Positions 7,459 through 17,923 are shown, numbered from the stretch's first letter. The stretch is 64,000 bases of DNA from Clostridium ganghwense (GCF_026735165.1 NZ_JAPQES010000003.1:124001-188000); one strand, 5' to 3'. A program made the numbers and translations. Notes: generated by a model not told the origin, from the letters alone.

Positions 7459-9150
7459 TTACATTTTTTCTACTACTTCTATTCCTAGTAGGGATAATGC
7501 ATTCTTAATAACTTGGCAAGTTGCTTCTACCATTTTAAGTCTTGCATTTTTAACTTCTAATTCTTCTGTAGCCATTATATTGTGAGCATTATAGAATTTA
7601 TTGAAAGCTTTTGCAACTTCAATAGTATATCTTGTAACTATTGAAGGCTCTAGTTTATCTATAGCATCTAAAATTTCTTCATTAAATCCGCCAAGAACTT
7701 TTACAAGTTCAAACTCTTCTTTAGAAGTTAATTTGCTGAAATCAGCTTCTCCTGAAACTTCTCCAGCACGTCTTAATATGCTCTTACCTCTTGCGTAAGT
7801 ATATTGAACATATGGGCCTGTTTCTCCCTCAAAGTTTAACATTTCATCCCACTTAAATACTATGTCTTTTTCTCTTCTATTCTTTAAGTAAGTAAATATT
7901 ACAGCTCCTATACCTACTTTTTTTGCAACATCTTCTTTATTTTCAAGTTCTGGATTCTTTTCTTCTATTACTTCACGAGTTTTTCCTACAGCTTCATTTA
8001 ATAAATCTTCAAGGAAAATTACTTGACCTCTTCTTGTTGAAAGCTTTCTATCTGCAAATCTTATAAGACCGAATCCAACGTGTTTACACTTTTCAGCCCA
8101 ATCATATCCCATTTTTTCTATTACTTTAAATACTTGTTTAAAATGAAGTGATTGATCAGAGCCAACTACATATATACTCTTATAAAAATCATAATTATTT
8201 TTTCTATAGAAAGCTGCTGCTAAATCACGAGTTGCATAAATAGTTGCTCCATCAGCTTTTTTAATTATGCATGGAGGCATATTTTCTTCTTCCATCATTA
8301 CAACTTTAGCTCCATTACTTTCTACAAGTAGTCCTTTATCTTCTATATCTTTTACTACAGCATCCATTTTATCGTTGTAGAAGCTTTCTCCAGCATAAGA
8401 ATCAAATTTAACTCCAAGAGTTTCATAAACTTTATCAAATTCTTTTAAACTTAAATTCTTGAATTTTTCCCAAAGTTCTACTTCTTCTTTACTTCCATCT
8501 TCAAGCTTTTTAAAATACATTCTTCCTTCATCTTCTAAAGCAGGATCTTTTTCCGCTTCATCATGAAATTTAACATATATTCTTAAAAGCTCTTTTATAG
8601 GCTCTTTTTGAAGTGCATCTTCATCTGCCCATCTTTTATAAGCCGCTATAAGTTTACCAAATTGCGTTCCCCAATCTCCAAGATGGTTTATACCTACACA
8701 ATTGTATCCTTCAAAACTTAACATTTTGTATAATGAATTACCTATAGCAGTACTAAATAGGTGTCCTACGTGGAAAGGCTTAGCAATATTAGGTGATGAA
8801 TAATCAATAGTAACATTCTTGCCTTTTCCTATTTCTGATGCTCCATACTTATCTCCTTCAGATAAAACCTTATCTATTGTTGCTTTTACAAAAGTTCCTT
8901 TATCCATAAAGAAGTTTACATAAGGTCCTAATGCTTCGATTTTTTCAAAACCTTCTTTATTGATTTTTTCTGCTAATTCAGCAGCAATCATATTTGGTGC
9001 CTTTCTAAAAGTCTTAGCAAACTGGAAGCATGGGAAAGCATAATCCCCCATCTCAGGCTTAGGTGGAATTTCGATAAGTTTTTCTATAGCCTCTAATTCT
9101 AGCTCTACATGCTCTTTAATTTTCGCTGCAACACTATTTTTATAATCCAT
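7459..9150 (-). CDS. argS: Arginine-tRNA ligase
   Basis: Class I arginyl-tRNA synthetase, 563 aa, charging tRNA-Arg in the cytoplasm. It has the N-terminal additional domain, the HIGH-type motif HVGH at residues 127-130, the degenerate KMSK-type loop KLSTRRGQ, and a C-terminal DALR anticodon-binding domain. The ATG at 9150 is chosen because AGGAGGAA lies directly before it; an ATG six codons upstream overlaps that ribosome site. The gene is preceded by a T-box leader, so it is induced when uncharged tRNA-Arg accumulates. Confidence 0.97.
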   Translation of the reverse strand: MDYKNSVAAKIKEHVELELEAIEKLIEIPPKPEMGDYAFPCFQFAKTFRKAPNMIAAELAEKINKEGFEKIEALGPYVNFFMDKGTFVKATIDKVLSEGDKYGASEIGKGKNVTIDYSSPNIAKPFHVGHLFSTAIGNSLYKMLSFEGYNCVGINHLGDWGTQFGKLIAAYKRWADEDALQKEPIKELLRIYVKFHDEAEKDPALEDEGRMYFKKLEDGSKEEVELWEKFKNLSLKEFDKVYETLGVKFDSYAGESFYNDKMDAVVKDIEDKGLLVESNGAKVVMMEEENMPPCIIKKADGATIYATRDLAAAFYRKNNYDFYKSIYVVGSDQSLHFKQVFKVIEKMGYDWAEKCKHVGFGLIRFADRKLSTRRGQVIFLEDLLNEAVGKTREVIEEKNPELENKEDVAKKVGIGAVIFTYLKNRREKDIVFKWDEMLNFEGETGPYVQYTYARGKSILRRAGEVSGEADFSKLTSKEEFELVKVLGGFNEEILDAIDKLEPSIVTRYTIEVAKAFNKFYNAHNIMATEELEVKNARLKMVEATCQVIKNALSLLGIEVVEKM

Positions 9151-9178
9151 GTAACAATTCCTCCTCATTTTTCCAAAA

Positions 9179-9440
9179 TAAAAAAACCGTCTCTGAAAAA
9201 CAGAGACGGAAATATCCGCGGTACCACTCTTGTTGACTAAAAATTTAGTCCTCTCAAAACTTTAACGCAGTTAACGGCTTACCTAATTATAAATAATAAC
9301 GCTCTTATTACTTATAACTTTAGCAGCTTCTCTAAGGTTCTCTTCTCCTAATAAACTCTTACAGGCTTCCACCATTCCCTGCTCGCTTAAAGCTTTTAAA
9401 AGGATACTCTCCTCTTCATTGAATATGTATAGATTATTTA
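9179..9440 (-). ncRNA. T-box riboswitch of argS
   Basis: The minus strand contains the T-box sequence AACAAGAGTGGTACCGCGG (9234-9216), then a terminator CCGTCTCTG/CAGAGACGG (9209-9187) with a T-run. The upstream Stem I region (about 9400-9300) holds GGTGGAAGCC and a candidate arginine specifier AGA within GAAGAGAACC. The T-box is certain; the specifier assignment is by eye and less sure. Confidence 0.93.
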
Positions 9441-9446
9441 CTCCTT

Positions 9447-9476
9447 ATTATATTATTAGTGTTTTATATTTGTCAA
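9447..9476 (-). promoter_or_regulatory. Promoter of the argS T-box transcript
   Basis: Minus strand TTGACA (9476-9471) and TATAAT (9452-9447) with an 18-nt spacer, both perfect consensus hexamers. Confidence 0.8.
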
Positions 9477-9558
9477 CACTCAACTTATATTATAATTTTA
9501 TATAAATTTAGACAGTCCATACTTACTAAAAACTATGAACTGCCTTATTATTTATTTT

Positions 9559-10035
9559 CTAGTCTCTTTTAAGATGATTAAAATCTCCTCTTAGATATTT
9601 AAGTGATGCCATCTCCTCATGTATTTCTGCTGGAGTTCTAAAACCCATTCTTCTTATCATTGGAAGTGAAGGAGACCATCCTTGAAGAGCATGTTGAAGT
9701 AAAAATGCTGCTGACATTCCAGATAAAACATACCATTTCTTATTTACTGTAGCTCCCAGAATCAGACTTGTAAGTATTAAACCTGAAGCCTTAGTTTCTA
9801 AAACTCGATCCACATCCCATTCATTTTCCAATTCATCTATTCTAGCAGAAAGTTCTTCATTGCTTTTGTCTAAGTGTTTTCCTATGCTTAGTAGTGTATC
9901 TTTATAAATTTGTTTATTAACTTTTGAACTTGTATGTTTTTGTACTCTTTCTGTGCTCTTAGGTAAAATTTTCTTTATTTCTCTCCTCTTATGCTTTCTT
10001 CTTTTATGGTTCATCTCATCAAAGTATATCTCCAT
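9559..10035 (-). CDS. Small membrane protein, DUF2892-like
   Basis: A 158-aa protein with a very basic N-terminus (NHKRRKHKRREIKK), a short coiled-coil part (DKSNEELSARIDELENEWDV), then two hydrophobic segments and WSPSLPMIRRMGFRTPAEI. The hydrophobic part resembles the DUF2892 (YgaP-like) inner-membrane family. I start at the ATG at 10035, which has AAAGGAG at a suitable distance; an upstream start at 10056 overlaps that site. A weak hairpin at about 9511-9543 may terminate it. Function unknown. Confidence 0.65.
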   Translation of the reverse strand: MEIYFDEMNHKRRKHKRREIKKILPKSTERVQKHTSSKVNKQIYKDTLLSIGKHLDKSNEELSARIDELENEWDVDRVLETKASGLILTSLILGATVNKKWYVLSGMSAAFLLQHALQGWSPSLPMIRRMGFRTPAEIHEEMASLKYLRGDFNHLKRD

Positions 10036-10113
10036 ATTCACTTTCTCCTTTAACATGGTTTATTCTTTAATTTTATTTTCTACCAAAAACTTATTTACAT
10101 ACATAAATAATCA

Positions 10114-10155
10114 GGGACAGTCCTTGAAATTTATTAAAATTGTCAGGGACAGTCC
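10114..10155. repeat. Two copies of a GGGACAGTCC repeat
   Basis: GGGACAGTCC occurs at 10114-10123 and 10146-10155, each preceded by TCA. The second is followed by TCTTGTTTTA, nearly the same as the sequence after GGGACTGTCCCC at 21776. This suggests that a second interspersed repeat family occurs here and at 21.8 kb. Confidence 0.7.
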
Positions 10156-10199
10156 TCTTGTTTTACTCTTGTTTTACTCTTGTTTTACTCTTGTTTTAT
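10156..10199. repeat. 11-bp tandem repeat, four units
   Basis: TCTTGTTTTAC is repeated three times plus one partial copy. The array runs up to the stop codon of the DUF255 gene (10199-10201). Confidence 0.85.
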
Positions 10200-12289
10200 T
10201 AACTTAAATCAGGGTAATATGAAGGAATATACATTTCTTTTCCTTTAATAATATCTAAAGTTCTGTCAATATCAGTTAAAGGTTCTCTACAAACAAAATT
10301 CTCACAGATATATACTGTGGTTTTATTATCTACTTTCTTATTGTTTTCTAAGTTAGGCATAATTTCCTTTAAATTCTCTTGATTATTATTAAGAAGCACT
10401 GTAGAAAATGGAAGATATTCTTTATTTAGTTCTCCTATTATTTTCTTAGTTTCTGAATCTTTCATATCTCCAGCTATAACAATTTCCTTTCCTCCAGCAC
10501 AGCCATACATTACAACCATCATAAAATATGCATAAGCACTTGGCATATTTTGAACTTTTCCACCAAGTGAAGTAAACATTCTACTTACCATTTTTTCCAC
10601 ATCCATATTTTTAGTCATTCTAGCTAATCTAAGCATATTTAGTGCTGCTACTGAATTCCCAGAAGGAATTGCACCGTCATAAATCTCTTTAGGTCTCCAT
10701 ATCAGTTCTTCTGCATCACTTCCATATAAGAAGAAAGCTCCCTTCTTATCATCCCAGAAATATTTCTCCATATCTTTAGTTAAATCTATGGCTTTGTTCA
10801 AATAATCGCCTTCAAATGTAGCTTCATATAACTCAACTAGTCCCCAAAGCAAGAAAGCATAATCATCTATATATCCAAGATACATAGCTTCTCCTTTTCT
10901 ATATCTAGCCAATAGTCTTCCTTCATCATTAATTAATTTTTTGTATATAAAGCTTACTGTCTTTTTAGCATTTTCTATATACATATCATTTTCTAATACT
11001 CTTCCGCAATAAGAAAGAGCCGCTATCATAAGACCATTCCATGAGGTTAATATTTTATCATCCTTGTGAGGATGCTCTCTTCTTTCTCTTGCTTCAAAAA
11101 GTTTTTTAGTTATATCCTCCAACCTATCCGTTATTCTATTATCTTCATATAATTTTTCTAAGTTGCAGTCTATTAAATTAGGTATGTTCTTACCTTCAAA
11201 ATTTCCTTTTTTACTTATTCCATAATATTTGCAGAATAATTCACTATCATCGTCTCCTAAAACTTCTCTTATTTCATCATATGTCCATAAATAGAACTTG
11301 CCTTCTACTCCTTCTGAATCAGCATCTTCAGCACAATAAAAAGCCCCATATTCGTCCTGCATATCCCTCAGTACATATGAGAATATCTTTTCTGTAACTT
11401 CTTTATATAATTTTTTACCTGTAACTACATAAGCTTCTGTATAAGCAATGGCCAAAAGTGCATTATCATATAACATTTTTTCAAAATGGGGTACTAGCCA
11501 CTTTTCATCTGTAGAATATCTTGAAAATCCATAACCTACATGATCAAAAATCCCACCCTTATACATTGAATCTAAAGTCTTAGTTACCATGTTTAAAGCT
11601 CTTTCAGAACCTGTTTGTTTATAATACCTCAATAAAAAATACAAATTTTGAGGAGATGGGAATTTAGGTCGTCTGCTAAAGCCTCCATAATTAATTTCAT
11701 AATTATTTCTTAGTTCCTCAAAGGCTCTTTCAATACTCTTACTCTCTATTGGCTCTGGACTGCTTGTATTCATCTGCTTTATATACTTGAATATTTCTTC
11801 ACTATTATTTAAAATTTCATCTTCGTTATTTCTCCATACTTTAATTACATAATTTAATATTTCGGTGATACCATGCATACCATTTCTACTTTCCTTTGGA
11901 TAATAAGTTCCAGCAAAAAATGGCTTTTTATCTGGCGTCATAATTATTGTTAAAGGCCATCCTCCTGTACCATTCATTATTTGACATGCATTCATATAAA
12001 CACTATCAACATCAGGTCTCTCTTCTCTGTCTACTTTTATAGAAATAAAATTTTCATTAAGAATTTTAGCCACTTCTTCATCTTCAAAGGATTCTTTTTC
12101 CATCACATGGCACCAATGACATGTTGAATATCCTATACTTAAAAATATTGGTTTATTTTCTTCCTTGGCCTTTTCAAAAGCTTCCTCACACCAAGGATAC
12201 CAATCAACAGGATTGTGTGCATGCTGCAGTAAATAAGGGGATTTTTCATTTATCAATCTATTAGTTTTTTGAGCCATAACTGTAGACAT
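10199..12289 (-). CDS. DUF255 thioredoxin-like / six-hairpin glycosidase-fold protein (YyaL family)
   Basis: A 696-aa protein of the conserved family that includes bacterial YyaL and mammalian SPATA20. The N-terminal DUF255 thioredoxin-like domain begins [19 protein letters not shown] and holds the redox motif CHWCHVM. The rest is an alpha/alpha-barrel related to N-acylglucosamine epimerases, with [12 protein letters not shown] and [15 protein letters not shown]. The ATG at 12289 follows GAAGGAAG; an in-frame start at 12352 lacks a site. The enzymatic activity of the family is not settled. The gene is monocistronic, with the tandem repeat at its 3' end. Confidence 0.9.
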   Translation of the reverse strand: MSTVMAQKTNRLINEKSPYLLQHAHNPVDWYPWCEEAFEKAKEENKPIFLSIGYSTCHWCHVMEKESFEDEEVAKILNENFISIKVDREERPDVDSVYMNACQIMNGTGGWPLTIIMTPDKKPFFAGTYYPKESRNGMHGITEILNYVIKVWRNNEDEILNNSEEIFKYIKQMNTSSPEPIESKSIERAFEELRNNYEINYGGFSRRPKFPSPQNLYFLLRYYKQTGSERALNMVTKTLDSMYKGGIFDHVGYGFSRYSTDEKWLVPHFEKMLYDNALLAIAYTEAYVVTGKKLYKEVTEKIFSYVLRDMQDEYGAFYCAEDADSEGVEGKFYLWTYDEIREVLGDDDSELFCKYYGISKKGNFEGKNIPNLIDCNLEKLYEDNRITDRLEDITKKLFEARERREHPHKDDKILTSWNGLMIAALSYCGRVLENDMYIENAKKTVSFIYKKLINDEGRLLARYRKGEAMYLGYIDDYAFLLWGLVELYEATFEGDYLNKAIDLTKDMEKYFWDDKKGAFFLYGSDAEELIWRPKEIYDGAIPSGNSVAALNMLRLARMTKNMDVEKMVSRMFTSLGGKVQNMPSAYAYFMMVVMYGCAGGKEIVIAGDMKDSETKKIIGELNKEYLPFSTVLLNNNQENLKEIMPNLENNKKVDNKTTVYICENFVCREPLTDIDRTLDIIKGKEMYIPSYYPDLS

Positions 12290-12710
12290 TCTATCAACTT
12301 CCTTCTTATTGTTTTTGTAATAGTTTAACACTGTGAGAGTTGGACTATTCACAGAATTAATATGCCTTTTTTACACAATATGCCAATTCTATTATCGTAA
12401 TATATTTATAAATATTAACAGTTAATCCATAAATTTTATTTTTTTATTTATCAATCTCTATACAAAGAATAGATTGACTGTGTGAGTAATTATATATGAC
12501 AATTCTCTTCTTTCATTCAAAACATACAAATACTTAGGTTTACTTACTTTTAATTGACTTTTTTACTTGTTTTAGCTTATGATTGAGTTTCTTTAGTTAC
12601 AATAATATATAAAAAAGATGTACACCAAATCATCAAGTGATTAGAAGAAGGCAATTATTATTAAGATAAATTTAAACATTAAATTTGCTATTTTCTTATT
12701 ATGTAATTAG
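12290..12710. other. AT-rich intergenic region, no gene seen
   Basis: Separates the divergent DUF255 and cyclase-family genes. No ORF with a plausible ribosome site, structured RNA or mobile element is visible. Confidence 0.6.
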
Positions 12711-12739
12711 TTGATTGTACAAGTGGATTTTTGTATAAT
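12711..12739 (+). promoter_or_regulatory. Promoter of the cyclase-family gene
   Basis: TTGATT at 12711-12716 and TATAAT at 12734-12739 with a 17-nt spacer, 28 nt before the start codon. Confidence 0.7.
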
Positions 12740-12766
12740 ACAACATATATAATTGGAGGTGTTTTG

Positions 12767-13378
12767 ATGATAATTGATATTACACAAGTTACTAAATTAG
12801 ATAGAGTTTATAGACCAGGTTCACCCCCTTTAAAAGTAGAAAAAATAAAGTGTTTTGAAGGAACTAAAAAGGAATATACTACAACCTTGTTTTCTTGTGC
12901 CGTTCATAATATGGGAACTCACATAGATGTTATGAGTTCAGATGTAGTATTGGAAAATGAAAGATTAATATCACCAGGGATAAAATTTGATGTTTCTCAT
13001 ATAACTGATAGACCAGTTGAACTGAATGATTTAGATGTTTCACATATTAAAGAAGGACATTTTGTATTTTTTCAAACAAATTGGGATAAATACTTAGATG
13101 ATGAAGAAAAGTATAATATACATCCTGAAATTTCTATGGAGGTTATAAAGTATTTAGTAGATAAGAATGTTAATATGATTGGAATAGATACTTTGGGCCT
13201 TGGTTATAGTAGAAATCATGGACTTATAGATGTTTTCCTTGGGAAAAGTGGTATCTATGCAATTGAAAACTTAACTAATCTTGATAAAATACCTAAAAAA
13301 GATTTCAGAGTATATTGTTTACCTATGAAAATAGAAGGACTAGACGCATTTCCTGCTAGAATATTAGTTGAATTTTAA
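12767..13378 (+). CDS. Cyclase-family metal-dependent hydrolase (kynurenine formamidase-like)
   Basis: A 203-aa protein of the cyclase family (PF04199), which includes kynurenine formamidase (KynB) and isatin hydrolase. The metal-binding signature HNMGTHID is present, together with VNMIGIDTLG and NLTNLDKIP. The ATG at 12767 has GGAGGT 5 nt upstream; the longer frame from 12731 has no site. No tryptophan-degradation genes are nearby, so the amide or lactone substrate cannot be named. Confidence 0.85.
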   Translation: MIIDITQVTKLDRVYRPGSPPLKVEKIKCFEGTKKEYTTTLFSCAVHNMGTHIDVMSSDVVLENERLISPGIKFDVSHITDRPVELNDLDVSHIKEGHFVFFQTNWDKYLDDEEKYNIHPEISMEVIKYLVDKNVNMIGIDTLGLGYSRNHGLIDVFLGKSGIYAIENLTNLDKIPKKDFRVYCLPMKIEGLDAFPARILVEF

Positions 13379-13392
13379 TTAAATCAAGTATT

Positions 13393-13442
13393 TAAGAGCA
13401 AATCCACTATTTCAATTGGACTTGTGGACTTGCTCTTTTTTA
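13393..13442. terminator. Terminator between convergent genes
   Basis: AGAGCAAaTCCAC and GTGGAcTTGCTCT form a long stem followed by TTTTTT. It lies between the cyclase-family gene and the convergent GGDEF gene. Confidence 0.85.
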
Positions 13443-13503
13443 TACAAATAACAAAGCAGTTGACCCCTCTCTATTAAATCTACAATAATAATATATAAAT
13501 AAG

Positions 13504-14982
13504 TTAGCACTTTTCGTTCTTTACACGATACATTGAAATATCTGCTTTATTTATAAGTCCTTCAAGGGAGGAGCCTTTCTCAGAAGAAATACTCAAACCA
13601 ATACTGCAATTAATTGTAACAGTTTTACCATCTAAATCAATGGGTTCTTTAATGCTATTTTCCAACTTTTCTATAACTGACGAAACATCATTTTCCGATT
13701 TGATATCAGTTAGCAAAATCATGAATTCATCTCCACCCACTCGTGATACTTTATCGTTACTCCTCACTATATTTTCCAGCCTTATTCCAACTTCCATTAA
13801 TAACTTATCTCCCATTTCATGTCCATAATTATCATTTATATACTTAAAATTATCCAAATCTAGATATAATATTGCAATTTTACTTTTACTTTTTCTTCTA
13901 CTTACAATTTCATTAAAATATTCTTCAAAAGCTTTACGATTTGCTAAACCTGTCAAATGATCATGATAAGCCATATATTCTGTTTTCTTCAAAAGATATA
14001 TAATTGAAGCTATAAATATTATAAAAACTGTAGCAATAGTAAAAATATTAATTAAAAATGAACTAGTCTCTTTATTTATTTCGCTCAGCATCTCTTTATT
14101 GCTATAAGTAATTCCAATAACAAAAGAATTCCACCAATCATTTTTACCATCTTTCTTTTCTGTTAAAATTGGAATATATTTGGTAGTTGTAGTGAATTTT
14201 GAATTCTTAACAACTCTTGATTTAATGGTATTAGATAAAACTGCCTCTTTCACTAGAGTTTTATTGTGTTTCGGAATATTGATATCTATAGGATTCTTTT
14301 TATCTTTTATAATACCAACATTATTTGCTTGTTCATTAAATCTGTAAAAACAAATATCTTCTACATATTGATATTTATCTACTAGATTTCTAGCTAATGA
14401 AAATACATTTAGTTCTTTTAGCACAGAATATCTATCAAGTATATCAATCCCTAATTCTATCAGGTATTTATGATCAGGTGTAGGCATATAACTATATTTT
14501 TTTATTTCGCCAGTATTACTTGAAATGTCCATTTTATCAGCAGTAAAATGATTATCCTCTAAACGACTTTTTAATAATTTTGAAAATGATGGATATTTTG
14601 AAAAATCCATATCCAAGTCCTTCTCAAAAGTAGTCTTTATTACTTTAAAATTACTATCAATTATATAAATATCATAATCATCCATTTGATTTTTAATTTC
14701 ATCTAAATTCCAAGTTCCAATTTGAGGATTATTTTTATATTCCTCTAACAATATCTTAGAATAGTTTTCCATCTCTTCATTTAGTATATTTTCAGATATA
14801 CTATAAGCCGCATTAGCATTCTCTAAAGCATTAATAACACTGTTTTCTACTAAATGACTTTGTGCTTCATATTTATACTTAATTATCTCTTTTGTTCTTT
14901 TGTAACTATTATAGGACATATAAAGTATTACAATGAAAACAGTAATAATTATCAAATTATTATACTTTCTTAATAATTTCAT
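13504..14982 (-). CDS. Membrane sensor diguanylate cyclase (GGDEF)
   Basis: A 492-aa enzyme predicted to make c-di-GMP from two GTP. A membrane helix at about residues 10-26 and another at about 310-332 enclose an extracytoplasmic sensor region of about 280 residues, probably Cache-like. The C-terminal GGDEF domain has HDHLTGLANR, DLDNFKYIND and the active site RVGGDEF. RSND lies five residues before GGDEF, matching the RxxD inhibitory I-site, so product feedback is likely. No EAL or HD domain is fused. It may supply the ligand for the riboswitch before pilB. Confidence 0.92.
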   Translation of the reverse strand: MKLLRKYNNLIIITVFIVILYMSYNSYKRTKEIIKYKYEAQSHLVENSVINALENANAAYSISENILNEEMENYSKILLEEYKNNPQIGTWNLDEIKNQMDDYDIYIIDSNFKVIKTTFEKDLDMDFSKYPSFSKLLKSRLEDNHFTADKMDISSNTGEIKKYSYMPTPDHKYLIELGIDILDRYSVLKELNVFSLARNLVDKYQYVEDICFYRFNEQANNVGIIKDKKNPIDINIPKHNKTLVKEAVLSNTIKSRVVKNSKFTTTTKYIPILTEKKDGKNDWWNSFVIGITYSNKEMLSEINKETSSFLINIFTIATVFIIFIASIIYLLKKTEYMAYHDHLTGLANRKAFEEYFNEIVSRRKSKSKIAILYLDLDNFKYINDNYGHEMGDKLLMEVGIRLENIVRSNDKVSRVGGDEFMILLTDIKSENDVSSVIEKLENSIKEPIDLDGKTVTINCSIGLSISSEKGSSLEGLINKADISMYRVKNEKC

Positions 14983-15167
14983 AATACAAATTCCTTTCTC
15001 TATTCTTACTGAAATTTTTCTACTCTGTATGATATATGATTCAAAACTACTTCTTCTTTTATTTCTACGCCAATCGTCTATGTCCTCTTTTTCACTCTAT
15101 AATTCCTATGATAATCATTGATTAAAATATGAGTACAAATCAATAGGATTCTCTTACTTTAAAACAT

Positions 15168-15206
15168 AAAGAGCAAATCTAGCTTAATACATTAGATTTG
15201 CTCTTT
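15168..15206 (-). terminator. Terminator of the MarR gene
   Basis: AAAGAGCAAATCTA (15168-15181) and its exact complement (15193-15206) form a 14-bp stem just after the MarR stop codon on the minus strand. Confidence 0.75.
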
Positions 15207-15213
15207 ATAGTTT

Positions 15214-15675
15214 CTAATTCTCTTTTAAATTATTAGCGGCTGTATGTATGTTTTCAGCCATTTGTTTCATTGATTTTTTTACAATTTCTAATTCCTCTTT
15301 TGAAATATTTTGAGTTAATACTTTACTGCTTTTTTCTAGTATTGATATTATTTTATCTTTTATTTCATTTCCTTTTTCTGTAATATAAAGTCGATGAATT
15401 CTCTTATCTATTGAATCTCTTTTTTTATAAACATATCCCAAATCTATTAATTTTCTTATAGCTTTTGCAACATCTGCTTTTCTAAGTTTTAGTGAATCTA
15501 CAAGGTCTTCCTGGCATATTCCTTCACAATGATACAATTCTACTAAAACTTTATATTGATGTTTCTGTAAATCATATGGTTCAACTTCTTTATAAATATA
15601 ATAAAATAAATACCTTGAAATAATATCTATATACTTTCCAACTGAATCCTCTCTTGTTATATATTTAATATCCAT
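15214..15675 (-). CDS. MarR-family transcriptional regulator
   Basis: A 153-aa winged-helix regulator. The recognition region reads QEDLVDSLKLRKADVAKAIRKL, followed by the wing LGYVYKKRDSIDKRIHRLYI, typical of MarR. The ATG at 15675 is preceded by GGAGG; a TTG start six codons upstream overlaps that site. It is divergent from a DUF169-MFS gene pair, and the shared 154-bp interval carries overlapping palindromes. It probably represses that pair and itself in response to an unidentified small molecule. Confidence 0.92.
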   Translation of the reverse strand: MDIKYITREDSVGKYIDIISRYLFYYIYKEVEPYDLQKHQYKVLVELYHCEGICQEDLVDSLKLRKADVAKAIRKLIDLGYVYKKRDSIDKRIHRLYITEKGNEIKDKIISILEKSSKVLTQNISKEELEIVKKSMKQMAENIHTAANNLKEN

Positions 15676-15764
15676 CAGATTTAATTCCTCCAATATTCTA
15701 AAATAATTACTTTCTATATTATATATTATTTTTCATAAAAATCCCATACACATTAAAAAATTAG

Positions 15765-15793
15765 TTGCAAAATCAAACTATTTATATTAGAAT
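15765..15793 (+). promoter_or_regulatory. Promoter of the DUF169-MFS pair
   Basis: TTGCAA at 15765-15770 and TAGAAT at 15788-15793 with a 17-nt spacer. The -10 lies inside the palindrome at 15775-15798. Confidence 0.6.
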
Positions 15794-15811
15794 AGTTTCA
15801 TAATGAAACTT
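15775..15811. promoter_or_regulatory. Putative MarR operator, overlapping palindromes
   Basis: AAACTATT (15775-15782) and AATAGTTT (15791-15798) form one inverted repeat. A second, AGTTTCAT/ATGAAACT (15795-15811), overlaps it. Both fall on or just after the -10, where MarR proteins commonly block transcription. Confidence 0.65.
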
Positions 15812-15829
15812 ATTTATGGAGGGATTTTT

Positions 15830-16642
15830 ATGAAAAGCATAATAGTTGAAGCCTTAAAACCAAATTTTGAGACAGTAGCAATTTTACGAAGCAATGAAAA
15901 GCCAGAAGGTGCTATACAACCTCTTCCTGGAAAATATACTTGTATAATGCCATTCTTCGCACAGGTAGCTGCAAAAGGTAAAACAGCAGTATTTGATAGA
16001 GAAACATATGGTTGTTCTGGTGCTAAAGCAGGTCTTGGATTTGGGTCAGCTTATGGTGAAGAAATGGGAGGATACGATACTTTTTCTGCCTTTTTCTCAA
16101 AAGGTCTTGACTCTGCAAAAGATAAAGAAAAATATAAAGAAATTGCTGAAAATACTAATGCACATCTTCGAAGAAAGCTTCTTAAAGGTGAAAGATATCA
16201 AACTTCAAGAGAAAAAGCATACAAATGGATGACAAAAGACCTTCCTGTGTATAACTTTACTGAAAAATATGTAATTCTAAAACCATTAAAAGATGTTACA
16301 GCGGATGAAACACCTCACTCCATCATATTTGCTGTAAATCCTATTCAACTAACAGCTCTTATAACTTTGGCAGGTTCTATTAGAGAAGGAATCAATGATA
16401 CCATAACGCCTCAAGGAGCTGCATGTCAGATGATTGGTGCATATGTTTTCCATGAATCAGAATCTAGTAATCCTAGAGCTGTTTTAGGAATGCTTGATCT
16501 TGCAGCCAGAAAACATGTTAGAGGAATTTTACCTGACGATATTTTAACTTATGCCGTTCCATGGAAGTTATTTCTTGCTCTTGAAGAGGAAGCAAAAGAA
16601 GGGGTGTTTAAATCTCCTATTTGGCTTGATCTTTTTGAATAA
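15830..16642 (+). CDS. DUF169 family protein
   Basis: A 270-aa protein of the DUF169 family (PF02596), whose function is unknown. Family features include the Cys-containing GCSGAKAGLGFG and a C-terminal AVPWKLFLALEEEA. The ATG at 15830 has GGAGG 6 nt upstream; the frame from 15803 overlaps the operator region. It is followed after 46 nt by an MFS transporter and regulated by the divergent MarR gene, which suggests a role in handling a compound exported or imported by that transporter. Confidence 0.82.
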   Translation: MKSIIVEALKPNFETVAILRSNEKPEGAIQPLPGKYTCIMPFFAQVAAKGKTAVFDRETYGCSGAKAGLGFGSAYGEEMGGYDTFSAFFSKGLDSAKDKEKYKEIAENTNAHLRRKLLKGERYQTSREKAYKWMTKDLPVYNFTEKYVILKPLKDVTADETPHSIIFAVNPIQLTALITLAGSIREGINDTITPQGAACQMIGAYVFHESESSNPRAVLGMLDLAARKHVRGILPDDILTYAVPWKLFLALEEEAKEGVFKSPIWLDLFE

Positions 16643-16688
16643 TCTATAGTTTTAACACTTATAATTTTTTTTAGGAAGGAATAAATTT

Positions 16689-17846
16689 ATGAAAAAGAAA
16701 GCAGCAATTTTATCAATTTCTCTTTTGCTAATTATGTCTGGAGCTGCCATATCGCCTGCTCTTGGAAGTATTAGTGAGAATTTTGAGAATGTTAATATAT
16801 TATTAATAAAAATGATTTTAACTCTACCTTCTATTTTAATAATGCCATCAAGCATTATATCTGGGAAATTGTCAATGAAGATAAAAAAACGTTCACTGCT
16901 AATTACAGGATTATTTATATACTTAATAGGAGGTATTGGAGGTGGTTTCGCTACAAATATATATATTCTTTTAATGTTTAGAGCATTATTAGGTATTGGA
17001 GTTGGTTTAATATTGCCGCTTTCCACTGGGCTAATAGTTGACTTTTTTGAGGGTGAGGAAAGAAAAAAAATGATGGGGTATTCAACAGCTCTCAACAATC
17101 TAGGAGCAGTAATAGCTATTATATTATCTGGTATATTTGCATCGATTAATTGGCGTCTTTCATTTAGTGTCTACTCAATAGCAATTATAACATTAATTTT
17201 TATTGTATTTGTACTACCTGAACCTAAGGAAGTTACACATGTACAAGATTTACATTCACCTTTAAATAAAAAAGTATATAAAATGATGTTATCAATGATT
17301 GTGATTAATATTGTATTTTACTCAATTCCAACCAATATATCATTATTTATTAAAGTAGAAGAACTTGGGAGTCCTAACACCTCTGGATTTGTAATAGCTT
17401 CTTTAAACTTAACTTCTTTTATTGCAGGGTTACTTTTAACTAAAATCACAACCATATTTAAAAGAAATACACCTGTTTATTCATTATTTATGATGTTTTG
17501 TGGATATATAATATTAATCTTTTCAAAATCTTTAGTTCAAATAGAAATTGCTTTAATTTTAATTGGTCTAGGTTTAGGAATTCTTCTTCCATTAATATTT
17601 ATTGAAACAAGCAAAAGTGTACCACTTAAAGATAATACTTTTGCAATGGCATTAGTCAACAGCAGTATGTACTTGGGTCAATTTTTATGTCCAATATTAG
17701 TTAGTTTTATAGGAAGCTTTTTAGGAAATACATCAATTAAATTTGCTTTTCAGTTTTCCGCTGCATTAATATTAATTTCAATGTTAATTACGTATTTCGA
17801 AGTTAAACCTAAAAAATTTCCAAATCATAATATTTCACAATCATGA
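16689..17846 (+). CDS. Major facilitator superfamily transporter
   Basis: A 385-aa membrane protein with about 12 helices. The loop between helices 2 and 3 reads GKLSMKIKKRSLL, a GxLxDrxGrr-type MFS motif A variant, and helix 4 has LMFRALLGIGVG. AGGAAGG precedes the ATG. Its place after DUF169 and under a MarR regulator resembles drug or metabolite efflux loci. Substrate unknown. Confidence 0.88.
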   Translation: MKKKAAILSISLLLIMSGAAISPALGSISENFENVNILLIKMILTLPSILIMPSSIISGKLSMKIKKRSLLITGLFIYLIGGIGGGFATNIYILLMFRALLGIGVGLILPLSTGLIVDFFEGEERKKMMGYSTALNNLGAVIAIILSGIFASINWRLSFSVYSIAIITLIFIVFVLPEPKEVTHVQDLHSPLNKKVYKMMLSMIVINIVFYSIPTNISLFIKVEELGSPNTSGFVIASLNLTSFIAGLLLTKITTIFKRNTPVYSLFMMFCGYIILIFSKSLVQIEIALILIGLGLGILLPLIFIETSKSVPLKDNTFAMALVNSSMYLGQFLCPILVSFIGSFLGNTSIKFAFQFSAALILISMLITYFEVKPKKFPNHNISQS

Positions 17847-17880
17847 AGAATTCTTACTTCATATATTAAATTTAATTTTA

Positions 17881-17923
17881 TAAAAAGACCTTAATAATAA
17901 TAGAATTTTAAGGTCTTTTACTT
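17881..17923. terminator. Bidirectional terminator
   Basis: AAAAGACCTTAA and TTAAGGTCTTTT flank a 13-nt loop with T-rich ends on both strands, between the convergent MFS and response-regulator genes. Confidence 0.85.

Noticed and set aside
16652-17098. A 148-codon minus-strand frame
   Set aside because: Shadow of the MFS transporter gene, which has a ribosome site and membrane-helix pattern.
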